Assembly: GCA_964558465.1 (NCBI GenBank)
Contig: CAZLEF010000009.1
Coordinates: 43,873 to 107,872 of the forward strand
DNA length: 64,000 nucleotides
Origin: JACJYC01 sp964558465
GTDB taxonomy: Bacteria; Bacteroidota; Bacteroidia; Chitinophagales; Saprospiraceae
Direction: 5' to 3'
A model generated the notes under the pieces. It made no database searches, was not told the origin of the DNA, and saw nothing but the letters and a program-made list of their open reading frames with translations. The position numbers and the translations under genes were made by a program. Positions 32,319 to 41,024 of this stretch are shown in pieces. Position 1 is the first letter of the stretch; each line of letters begins with the position of its first letter.

Positions 32319-33878
32319 ATGAAAAATTTCAAACGGTTTCTTTTCCTCTTATGCTGTGCAGGGGTGGTCTCTTGTCAAAACACCCTCAAACATGCGCAGG
32401 AACCTGCTTCAGCAAAAACAAGAAAACCTAACATCCTCATTATTTACCTGGATGATCTCGGATATGGCGACGTGCATGCTTACGGCGCTGCCGGAATTGC
32501 AACACCCAATATTGATTTTTTGACGAACGGCGGGCGAAAATTCACGAATGGCTACGCATCCTCCGCCACCTGCACCCCAAGCCGTTATGCCTTGCTAACC
32601 GGCGTTTATCCCTGGCGCAACAAAGACGCAAAAATACTTCCCGGCACGGCGCCGCTTCTTATTGATACTGCCCAGACAACCATACCCAAAATGCTCAGAT
32701 CTCAGGGATATCACACCGGGATCGTCGGCAAATGGCATTTGGGTCTTGGATACGGCGACGTCGACTGGAATAAACGGATCGCCCCCGGACCTAATGAAGT
32801 TGGATTTGATTATAGCTATATCATGGCTGCCACGCAGGATAGAGTTCCGACCGTTTACATTAAAAACGGATATGTGGAAAATCTGGATGCCAACGACCCA
32901 ATCGAAGTCAGCTATGAGCAAAATTTTGAAGGTCAGCCAACCGGAAAGGATAACCCGGAGCTGTTGAAAATGAAATGGCATCACGGCCATAACCATTCGA
33001 TTGTGAACGGTATTCCACGCATCGGATTTATGAAAGGGGGCGAATCGGCCAAATGGAAGGATGAAGATATGTCGGACCGGTTTTTGGAAGAAGCGAAAAA
33101 CTATGTCAAAGCACACAAGGATAAGCCCTTCTTCCTTTATTATGCCATGCAACAGCCCCACGTGCCCCGCACGCCGCACCCGAGATTCGCGGGTTCTTCG
33201 GGGATGGGGCCCAGAGGCGATGTCATTGTAGAAGCCGACTGGTGCGTGGGCGAAATTATGAAGACGCTTAAAGAAGAAGGCCTGCTGGATAACACGCTGA
33301 TCATATTCTCCAGCGACAACGGGCCGGTGCTGAATGACGGATACTTCGACGACGCCGTTGAAAAATTGGGCGCTCACAAACCTGCCGGCTCCCTGCGGGG
33401 GGGGAAATACAGCCTGTTTGAGGCAGGAGCGCGGGTGCCTTTCATCACGTTCTGGCAGGGAGTCGTCCGGCCGGGCCCTTCGGATGCGCTGGTCTCCCAG
33501 ATCGACCTTTTTAATTCGCTCGCCTCGCTTGCCGGAAGTAACGCCCGGACGCCCGACGGCCAGGATTTGTCAGACGTTTTCCTGGGAAAAAGCAATGCGG
33601 GGCGTTCTGAACTGGTCATCGAGGCTACCAGCAGAACTGCGCTTCGACAAGGAGATTGGGTAATGATACCGCCATACAAAGGGAAACCCAAAAATGAAGA
33701 GGTGAATATCGAAACCGGCACGGCGCCTGTTTATCAACTGTACAACCTGAAATCAGATATCGGACAACAAAAAAACCTTTCCGAGACACACCCGGAGCGA
33801 TTACAGAAAATGATCAAGGCGTTTGAATCCATCAGAGGGAAGAACTATGGCAATATCCAACAACTGAAACTGGAATAA
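32319..33878 (+). CDS. Sulfatase (formylglycine type), lipoprotein
   Basis: 519 residues. MKNFKRFLFLLCCAGVVSC is a lipoprotein signal with Cys19 as likely lipid site. The sulfatase S1 core starts with KPNILIIYLDDLGYGD (metal-binding Asp pair) and has the formylglycine motif C85-T-P-S-R89 followed by LLTGVYPWR. GKWHLGLGYG, DKPFFLYYAMQQPHVP and FSSDNGPVLNDG are the further metal and substrate segments. It removes sulfate esters from a glycan or other substrate after Cys85 is converted by a formylglycine-generating enzyme (not in this window). Being lipid-anchored, it acts at the cell envelope. It belongs with a second sulfatase and an HTCS regulator downstream. Confidence 0.92.
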   Translation: MKNFKRFLFLLCCAGVVSCQNTLKHAQEPASAKTRKPNILIIYLDDLGYGDVHAYGAAGIATPNIDFLTNGGRKFTNGYASSATCTPSRYALLTGVYPWRNKDAKILPGTAPLLIDTAQTTIPKMLRSQGYHTGIVGKWHLGLGYGDVDWNKRIAPGPNEVGFDYSYIMAATQDRVPTVYIKNGYVENLDANDPIEVSYEQNFEGQPTGKDNPELLKMKWHHGHNHSIVNGIPRIGFMKGGESAKWKDEDMSDRFLEEAKNYVKAHKDKPFFLYYAMQQPHVPRTPHPRFAGSSGMGPRGDVIVEADWCVGEIMKTLKEEGLLDNTLIIFSSDNGPVLNDGYFDDAVEKLGAHKPAGSLRGGKYSLFEAGARVPFITFWQGVVRPGPSDALVSQIDLFNSLASLAGSNARTPDGQDLSDVFLGKSNAGRSELVIEATSRTALRQGDWVMIPPYKGKPKNEEVNIETGTAPVYQLYNLKSDIGQQKNLSETHPERLQKMIKAFESIRGKNYGNIQQLKLE

Positions 33879-33951
33879 GCCGGTTATTCCACGGATAAAG
33901 GTCTATGGGGCCTATGTGCACCGTAAATTAAGTTATGACGCATTTTATATG

Positions 33952-34008
33952 GCCGCGGATTTTGCGGATCGGACGGATTTTATCCGTTAAATCAGTAAAA
34001 TCCGCGGC
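33952..34008. terminator. Long hairpin between the two sulfatase genes
   Basis: GCCGCGGATTTT (33952-33963) pairs perfectly with AAAATCCGCGGC (33997-34008); inside, ACGGAT/ATCCGT forms a second small stem. A-rich sequence follows. It may be a partial terminator or an RNA-stability element between the genes, or one of the dispersed ATCCGCGG-type palindromes. Confidence 0.5.
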
Positions 34009-34086
34009 TAAAAAACAATGAAATTTAATTTACAGTGTACTATGTTTCTATGTCTTAAAATTGTACACGCACTTAAAAGGTAAAGA

Positions 34087-35670
34087 ATGAAACGCATATT
34101 GAAGATAATATTCCTGGCGGCGCCCATGGTGCTGCTACTGTCCGGCATGGCTGAAAAAAGTCCGCGTAAACCAAACGTGCTGTTCATCCTGGTGGACGAT
34201 CTGGGGTTAAAAGATTTGAGTTTTGCCGGCAGCAACTATTATGAAACGCCGAACATCGACCAGTTAGCCTCCAGGAGCATGATTTTTACCCAGGGCTACG
34301 CCGGCAGCCGGGTGTGCAGCCCCTCCCGGGCCACCATTTTAACGGGCAAGTTCACTGCAAGACACGGGATAACCGATTGGATCGGCGCTGCGTCCGGGGC
34401 CGACTGGAGAAAATTGAACCGGCACGACAAATTATTACCTGCCGATTACCGGCATCAATTGCTGCGCGAGGAGCAAACCCTGGCGGAAACCATGAAAGCC
34501 AATGGATACAAAACCTTCTTCGCGGGCAAATGGCACCTGGGAGACGAAGGTTCCTACCCTGAAGATCACGGGTTTGACATCAATCAAGGCGGCTCGGACA
34601 AGGGAAGTCCGGTGGGCGGCTACTTTTCGCCCTTTAATAATCCAAAATTAAGCGACAAATACGATGGAGAGAACCTGACGATGCGGCTGGCCGGTGAAAC
34701 GGTTGAATTTATGACACAGGCCAAAGAAACGCCATTTTTCGCCATGCTTTCCTTTTATGCGGTGCACGGACCCATCCAGACAACCCGGGAAAAATGGTTG
34801 AAATATCAGCAGAAAGCCAAGTCCCGGGGCGTGCCTGAACATGGCTTCACGATGGAGCGAAAACTGCCCATCCGGCAAACCCAGGACAACCCGGTATACG
34901 CCGGCCTGGTAGAAAGCATGGACGATGCAGTAGGGATGGTGCTCGACGCGCTTGAGAGGCTGGGTCTGGAAGAAAATACAATCGTCATTTTTACCTCCGA
35001 TAACGGCGGGGTTGCCTCCGGAGATTCGTATTCAACTTCCAATTTGCCGCACCGGGGAGGGAAAGGTTACCAATGGGAGGGCGGCCTGAGGGTACCCTGC
35101 CTCATTTACGTACCGTGGCAAAAATCGAACGGAAAACAAACGGATTACCCCGTTTCCGGCGCTGATTTTTACCCGACAATACTGGATTATTCCTATATTG
35201 GTCTCCTGAAAGACCAGCATGCGGATGGCCTTAGTTTAAGACCCATTATCGATCACGGCGCCACCCTCCCGGAAAGGCCTTTATACTGGCATTATCCCCA
35301 TTATGGCAACCAGGGCGGCGACCCCTCCTCCGTTATCCGGGAGGGCAAATGGAAATTGATCCGATACTATGAAGACGACCGCATTGAACTGTTTGATTTA
35401 CAACAAGATCCGTTTGAGCGAAATGACGTCGCCGAAGATTTTCCCGGGATTGCCGCATCGCTCCAAAACAAATTAAAACAATGGCTTGCCGAAGTCCATG
35501 CGGTTTTCCCGAAAAAGGACACTTTGTTTGATGCGGCAGCCCGGCAAAACTATGACCTCAGCATCGTCAATAATCTGTTGCCCAAACTGGAAGCGGAGCG
35601 CAAAAAAATATTATCCGACGACTTTGAACCTAATCCGGATTGGTGGGGAAGCAAGGTTACAAAAGACTGA
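34087..35670 (+). CDS. Sulfatase (formylglycine type)
   Basis: 527 residues with a signal peptide (about 1-22). The core RKPNVLFILVDDLGLKDLSF leads to the formylglycine motif C77-S-P-S-R81 (ATILTGKF follows). AGKWHLGDEGSYPEDHGFD, AMLSFYAVHGPIQ and FTSDNGGVASGDSY are the conserved later motifs. It is a different subfamily from the first sulfatase, with an extra C-terminal helix (about 460-527) containing AEVHAVFPKKD, as in arylsulfatase-A-like enzymes. Two sulfatases of different type in a row suggest stepwise desulfation of a sulfated polysaccharide. The HTCS start codon lies 23 bases after its stop. Confidence 0.92.
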   Translation: MKRILKIIFLAAPMVLLLSGMAEKSPRKPNVLFILVDDLGLKDLSFAGSNYYETPNIDQLASRSMIFTQGYAGSRVCSPSRATILTGKFTARHGITDWIGAASGADWRKLNRHDKLLPADYRHQLLREEQTLAETMKANGYKTFFAGKWHLGDEGSYPEDHGFDINQGGSDKGSPVGGYFSPFNNPKLSDKYDGENLTMRLAGETVEFMTQAKETPFFAMLSFYAVHGPIQTTREKWLKYQQKAKSRGVPEHGFTMERKLPIRQTQDNPVYAGLVESMDDAVGMVLDALERLGLEENTIVIFTSDNGGVASGDSYSTSNLPHRGGKGYQWEGGLRVPCLIYVPWQKSNGKQTDYPVSGADFYPTILDYSYIGLLKDQHADGLSLRPIIDHGATLPERPLYWHYPHYGNQGGDPSSVIREGKWKLIRYYEDDRIELFDLQQDPFERNDVAEDFPGIAASLQNKLKQWLAEVHAVFPKKDTLFDAAARQNYDLSIVNNLLPKLEAERKKILSDDFEPNPDWWGSKVTKD

Positions 35671-35693
35671 TTATATAAAAAATGTAAACTCCA

Positions 35694-38600
35694 TGTATTC
35701 ACCACTTCAAGTTGCCGGCTATTCAGCCGTCTTTTTGATGGTATTAACCTGTCCCGTTCAGGCTCAGGAGTCTAACCGATTAGCCGGTTTCAATCCGCGC
35801 TTCGAAATTTTTACCCTTCCCGGTGAAGACGGCAGCAACAATGTTCAATGTATTGTACAGGACAGCACGGGATTTCTGTGGTTTGGTTCCATGAAAGGCC
35901 TTCACCGCTTCGATGGGCTGCATATCCTGACCTACCGCCATGATCCGAAAGACTCATTTTCCATTGCCTCCGATTATATCGAATGGATATGTCCGGGCCG
36001 TGATGGTATCCTTTGGCTTGGTCATTCCGAAAATGGGGTCAGTGCCTTCAACCCAGGCACGGAAAAATGCGTCAGGTATAGCAGGGAGGCGGCAGATCCG
36101 GCCAAACGGTTGATCGACAACCATGTGTCGATGATTGTCGAAGACACTGCCGGATTTATCTGGATTGGCACTACAGGCGGGTTGGACCGGCTTGACCCCC
36201 GTTCGGGTTTAGTGAAGCATTTTACCCATTCAAACGACCCGAACAGCCTGAGTCATAACCTGGTGCGCTCCTTATACGTGGACCGGCGCGGCGCTTTATG
36301 GGTAGGTTGCGGAACGCCGTTTGATTTTAACGACCCTTCGGGACAAAAGGGCGGGCTGAACCGGTATAACCCGGATGGTACGTTTACCCGCTTTTTACAT
36401 GATCCGGCAAACCCCAAAAGCCTGGCAAACAACCAGGTTCGGGCCATTTTTGAGGATAGCGGGGGCCATTTTTGGGTAGGCGCCAGCGGACGCGGTCTGC
36501 ACCAGATGGACCGTCATTCCGGGGCCTTTACCCGGTTACCCTTCAACCCGGCGCACCCATCCCGCCTGGGCAGCCCGGTTTTGCAGCGAAACGCCCCGCG
36601 GTTTCCACCGTTCTATCACCTGGGTTTTATTTCCGAAGACCAGCAAGGACGCCTGTGGATCGGCGCCCTTGAAGGCGGGTTGAATGTTTATGACCCGTGT
36701 ACAGGAGCTATGAAACATTTTGAAATGGCCGAAGGCATGAGCGACAGCCTGCAGACCAATTACCTCTGGCATTTCTGCCAGACCCGAGACGGTGTTTTCT
36801 GGCTGGCCAGCTCCGGACTTGGCGGAAAGGTCTTCCGGGTAAGAAACAGCAACGCCCTGTTTCCATTCTATGGGCCCCGCCAATTGGGGGTATCACCGGC
36901 GACCATCCCTGGAATTGTGAAGGATCCCGACGGAAACGTTTGGCTTCAACTGCGGGATGGTTTCAATGGAATAGGCCTGTTTAACCGCGAAAATAATTCC
37001 CTGAAACGATTTGGTTACGATCCCCCAATCGGCAGCATGACTTTTCTCGACTTTGAAGATTTACGCGCCGACCGGCAGGGCAATATTTGGGCCAGTACGC
37101 CAAAAGGGTTGTACCGGCTCGACCGAAACCGGATTTCCGGCAGTAATACGACGTTTGTCCGCGATACGGTGAACACTCCTTTCACATTAGCCTGGGCGCC
37201 GTTCTTCGATGCACAGGGCAATACCTGGACGCCAACATTTGGCAATGGACTTTATCTCCGGGATACCCTGCAAAGGCGCTATCACTTCAGGCACAATCCG
37301 TCCGATGTGCGGAGTATCGGCAATGACCTGGCCATGGGCGTATTTCAGGATAGCCGGGGACGGATTTGGGTTTTAGGCGGAAGCACGTTTGGCGACAGGG
37401 TAGGCCCCATATTTCTTGACCGGTTCGAACCCGCTCCACAAGGCGGCGGCGTCTTTACCCACTTCCTGTCCCAAGGCGAAACAGGCAATTCCGACCGCAT
37501 GGTTGAAGACAACAACGGGAATTTCTGGTTTATTGCCTTTCCCAGCGGCATCCGGAAGCTCAACCCCGATACCCGGGAATACGAGGCCTTTACAGTGGCG
37601 AACAGCACGCTTCCCGCGGATGGCATAACGGATATGGTAAAAGCAAAGGATGGGACGATATGGATGACGGCAACCAATTTTATCATGGAGTTGGACCCTG
37701 TAACCGAATCCATTTATTCCTACACCACGCACCATGGCGTACAAAACCTCAACTTTACCTGGATGACAGGAAGCGCTCAGGGTACTGATGGCGAGATTTT
37801 TTTTAGCGGCGATGGCGGGTTCCATGCTTTTTACCCGGAGCAGGTTGCCCGCTACACCCATAAAAACGCACCGCGAATCCGCCTGACCCGGATGAGCGTG
37901 CTCGGCGCCCCGGTGACACCGGAGCGAAGTCCTTTATTAAACCTGCCGATCTGGGAGACCCGGGAAATCAGGTTGCCTTACCGGCAAAATCAGTTTTCAT
38001 TCCATGTTGCCATCTTTGATTTTTACGGCGCCGAACTGACCCGGCTGGAATACAAGCTGGAGAATTTTGATCGCGATTGGCGAAACGACCTGCGCCAGGG
38101 AGAGGCGACCTATGTGAATGTGCCGCCCGGCGATTACATTTTCCGGGTCCGGGGCATAAACAATATCGGCGTCAGGGCCCCGGAAATAGGTATTTCCGTC
38201 ACCGTCCTGCCGCCCTGGTGGCGTACCTGGTGGGCTTATTCCTGTTGGATGTTATTGATTGCCGGCGCGTTGTATGCCTTTTATCGTTTCCAATTGGACA
38301 AAAAGCTGGAGCATGCCGAAGCCCTGCGTCTTCGCGAACTGGATACGGTAAAAACGAAACTGTACACCAATATCACCCACGAATTCCGCACACCCCTTAC
38401 CCTGCTGCTCGGCCCCGCGGAGCGCCTGCTGGCGAAAAAAGAGCTGGACGGTGAGGTCCGCGGCGTTATGCAGACCATCCGGCGCAACGGCCTCCGCCTG
38501 TTGACGCTTGTCAATCAAATGCTCGACCTGTCCAAACTGGAAGACGGTAAAATAACCCTGCATCAGATGCAGGGCGACGTAGTGGCTTATCTCCGGTACA

Positions 38601-38713
38601 TCATTGAGTCCTTCGATTCGTCTGCGAGAGAAAAAATATCGGCTTGCATTTTTTCACCGACCAGGAAAGGCTGGATATGGATTTCGACGAAGAGCGGCTG
38701 CAACAGATCGTGA
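35694..38713 (+). CDS. Hybrid two-component system regulator (HTCS), N-terminal part before a frameshift
   Basis: Start ATG 35694 gives MYSPLQVAGYSAVFLMVLT, a signal peptide; the frame upstream overlaps the sulfatase and is not coding. About 14 two-component propeller repeats follow (DSTGFLWFGSMKGLHRFDG, DTAGFIWIGTTGGLDRLDP are typical), then a YYY domain (YKLENFDRDWRN ... GDYIFRVRG), a membrane helix (about 850-870) and the HisKA domain with TNITHEFRTPLTLLL. Just inside the ATP-binding part the frame is lost: after SSAREK (38621-38635) it reads ISACIF and stops at 38713. Adding one A to the A6 run at 38631-38636 restores the family sequence. Periplasmic propellers bind glycan fragments, so this regulator probably senses the product of the sulfatases. 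Confidence 0.85.
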
Positions 38714-39963
38714 GCAATCTGCTGTCGAATGCGCTGAAGTTCACGCCTGAAGGTGGCCAGGTAGATGTTTGTTTAGAGCAAAGCGCCGGCATGAGCAAGG
38801 GAAAACAACTGACCGCCCGCAACGCAGCCGCCTCTTCCTGGTTGCTCCTTTCCGTTCGGGACACCGGTATCGGAATCCCGGAAGACAAGCTTCCCTACAT
38901 TTTTGACCGGTTTTTCCAGGTGGATGACGCGTATACCCGGGCCGGCGGGAGCACGGGTATCGGCCTGACGCTGACGCGGGAATTGGTAAAACTGATGCAC
39001 GGCGAAATCAAAGTACAAAGCCGGCCCGGGGGGGGCACCGAATTTACCGTTGCGCTACCCATCCGGTTGGACTCATCTGAGATTAACGGCGCTTCATATA
39101 CCGGAGGCGACAAAGCCGGCCAAATCTACGAAGTAAGCGCGCCTGCCGACGCCGGCAAGGCTTTGACCGGCAATAGCAACAGCCAGGCGCCGCTTGTACT
39201 GCTTGTGGAGGATAACCCCGATGTGATCAAGTACCTTGCCACCTGCCTGAACGACTACCGGCTTCTGGCGGCCAAAGACGGTTGGGAAGGACTCGAAAAA
39301 GCCATAGACACGGTTCCGGATATTATCGTCAGCGATGTGATGATGCCCCGCATGGACGGTTTCGAATTGTGCCGGGCACTCAAAAAAGACCTTCGGACGA
39401 GCCATATTCCCATTATTCTGCTCACCGCAAAGGCTGATATTGAGGCTAAGCTGGAAGGACTGGAGCTTGGCGCAGACGTTTACCTGACCAAACCTTTTTA
39501 CCAGGAAGAACTGCAGGTTCGCGTCCGGAAATTACTGGAAAACCGGCGCCTGCTCCAACAGCATTACCAGGCGGCGGCAGGCCTGGGCGAGAGCGCCATC
39601 GCTGCAAAAGATATTCCGCCGCTCAGCGACCAGGAAAACGCTTTTGTCAGAAAGGCCCGCGAAACGGTGGAAGCCCACCTCGACGACGCTCAATTTGACG
39701 TGGTAAAATTCTGCCGGGAAATGACCATGAGCCATTCGCAGGCACACCGCAAATTATCGGCCCTGACCGGTTATTCGGCAACCTATTTTATCCGCTACGT
39801 CCGGCTGGCAAAAGCCAAAGACCTGTTACAGCATCCGGATATGAGTATCACGGCCATTGCATTTGACTGCGGTTTCAACGATCCCGCCTACTTCAGCCGG
39901 GTATTCAAACTGGCCTTCGGCATGACGCCGAATGAGTGGCGGGAGCGCAACAGGGCAACCTGA
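38644..39963 (+). CDS. HTCS regulator, C-terminal part after the frameshift (HATPase, receiver, AraC)
   Basis: This frame continues the kinase: FFTDQERLDMDFDEERLQQ, then IVSNLLSNALKFTPEGGQ (N box), RDTGIGIPEDKLPYIF (G1), STGIGLTLTRELV (G2). A receiver domain follows (LVLLVEDNPDVIKYLA ... IIVSDVMMPRMDGFELC, with phospho-acceptor Asp in VSDVMM, and the Lys of LTKPF), then an AraC-type DNA-binding domain (YVRLAKAKDLLQHPDMSIT ... FDCGFNDPAYFSRVFK). Together with 35694-38713 it makes one protein of about 1420 residues. The start given is a TTG only by convention; translation probably begins in the upstream half if the frameshift is a sequencing error. If it is real, this half could at most make an unanchored response-regulator fragment. 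Confidence 0.85.
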   Translation: MHFFTDQERLDMDFDEERLQQIVSNLLSNALKFTPEGGQVDVCLEQSAGMSKGKQLTARNAAASSWLLLSVRDTGIGIPEDKLPYIFDRFFQVDDAYTRAGGSTGIGLTLTRELVKLMHGEIKVQSRPGGGTEFTVALPIRLDSSEINGASYTGGDKAGQIYEVSAPADAGKALTGNSNSQAPLVLLVEDNPDVIKYLATCLNDYRLLAAKDGWEGLEKAIDTVPDIIVSDVMMPRMDGFELCRALKKDLRTSHIPIILLTAKADIEAKLEGLELGADVYLTKPFYQEELQVRVRKLLENRRLLQQHYQAAAGLGESAIAAKDIPPLSDQENAFVRKARETVEAHLDDAQFDVVKFCREMTMSHSQAHRKLSALTGYSATYFIRYVRLAKAKDLLQHPDMSITAIAFDCGFNDPAYFSRVFKLAFGMTPNEWRERNRAT

Positions 39964-40110
39964 ATATTATACCATCTGGCGAATGATCTGTTAGTCCTGT
40001 CGTTTGGTCTCTCCGTCCGGGCGAAAAGGTTGGCGGCGCCTGTATTTTTATGGCGTGGGTATATCCCAGTGTCTGGCGCCTGAAATTTTTTCACCTCCAA
40101 ATTTATCGTT

Positions 40111-40842
40111 ATGAAAAAGCAAATAAATGTGCTCATAGCGACGGCATTGACGATCGCCTTCCCGATCGTCGCCACCGCTCTGGCCGGAAACCCCGAAATC
40201 GTTCTGATCAACAAGGGGGAGGCCGCCAAAACTATCGATATCCAGTTGGCAAACCTTCAAAAACAAGCCACCGAAGTGGTTTTGCAGGATCTGGACGGAA
40301 AATACTGGTACAGCGAACAGATATTGAAGCAAGACGGGTACTTCAAACGCCTGAATTTGAACGGAATACCCAATGGGCACTACATCTGCTATGTGAAAAA
40401 CCGCAACGTATTGCGTACACAATCTTTCTGCCTGAATGAAACAGGTCTGGAATTCTATGAATCCACCGGTGCAGGCAACCTGGTTAAATCCTTTACGGTA
40501 CGAACAGGCGGCAAGCGCCCGGTTATTATGTGGATCACCTGCGAAGGCGCCGGCACGATCTGCCTCCAACTGGCCAACCTCCAGGAACAAACGGCCCTCA
40601 TCCGGTTACATGCCCTGGGAGATGGCATCGCTTTCCAGCAAAGCGTTTCCGGAGAACAAGGAGTTGCCAAAAATATTCATTTGGACGGCATGTACGACGG
40701 CGCATATTTCCTTCACCTGAAGGTCGGGAATGCTTCGGTGATTCAGTTTTTTGAATATTCTCCCGCCGCCGGTGTGCATTTCGGCGCCCGGGAGCGGCTG
40801 GAACAGGCGCCTGCGAAGGCCGTAGCGCTGGCCAAAAATTGA
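40111..40842 (+). CDS. Exported protein with two copies of a beta-domain
   Basis: 243 residues with a signal peptide (about 1-25, ATALAGN). The mature protein has two related domains of about 85 residues: QLANLQKQATEVVLQDLDGK with GIPNGHYICYVKNRN, and QLANLQEQTALIRLHALGDG with GMYDGAYFLHLKVGN. The pattern (G-x-Y-x-L/C-x-V-K) is like the T9SS sorting domain fold or DUF3244-like sandwiches, but there is no canonical T9SS tail end; it ends in APAKAVALAKN. It is read after the HTCS but lies 147 bases away, so its relation to the sulfatase locus is unclear. Function unknown. Confidence 0.7.
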   Translation: MKKQINVLIATALTIAFPIVATALAGNPEIVLINKGEAAKTIDIQLANLQKQATEVVLQDLDGKYWYSEQILKQDGYFKRLNLNGIPNGHYICYVKNRNVLRTQSFCLNETGLEFYESTGAGNLVKSFTVRTGGKRPVIMWITCEGAGTICLQLANLQEQTALIRLHALGDGIAFQQSVSGEQGVAKNIHLDGMYDGAYFLHLKVGNASVIQFFEYSPAAGVHFGARERLEQAPAKAVALAKN

Positions 40843-40889
40843 ATATGCGGGTCCATCTGCAGGCAGAGGAAAAAACTTTATGAGATATC

Positions 40890-40918
40890 GCGGGGCAGGT
40901 CGCAATGATCTGCCCCGC
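40890..40918. terminator. 9-bp hairpin after the duplicated-domain gene
   Basis: GCGGGGCAG (40890-40898) and CTGCCCCGC (40910-40918) pair around an 11-base loop, about 50 bases after the stop codon. The next bases are TATTTGAAG, so the T-run is poor; the 40916-40944 palindrome follows at once. Confidence 0.5.
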
Positions 40919-40944
40919 TATTTGAAGTTTGCAACTTCAAATCC
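40916..40944 (-). repeat. Palindromic TTTGAAGTT repeat, inverted copy
   Basis: ATTTGAAGTT and AACTTCAAAT are 10-bp arms with a 3-base loop. Read on the minus strand the 29 bases from GGATTTGAAG to AATAGCG are identical to the core of the copy at 51096-51133. See also 48465 and 49722. Confidence 0.85.
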
Positions 40945-40950
40945 AACCCA

Positions 40951-40993
40951 ACAAAAAAATAACGCTCCTCCCCGCAAAAACGGGAGAGGAGCG
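40951..40993 (-). terminator. Rho-independent terminator of the giant T9SS protein gene
   Basis: On the minus strand CGCTCCTCTCCCG and CGGGGAGGAGCG pair around a TTTTTG loop and are followed by TTATTTTTTTG. It sits 30 bases after the stop codon at 41025. Confidence 0.88.
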
Positions 40994-41024
40994 CTGAGAT
41001 AGTTTGAAAACTGCTAGTTCTTTA

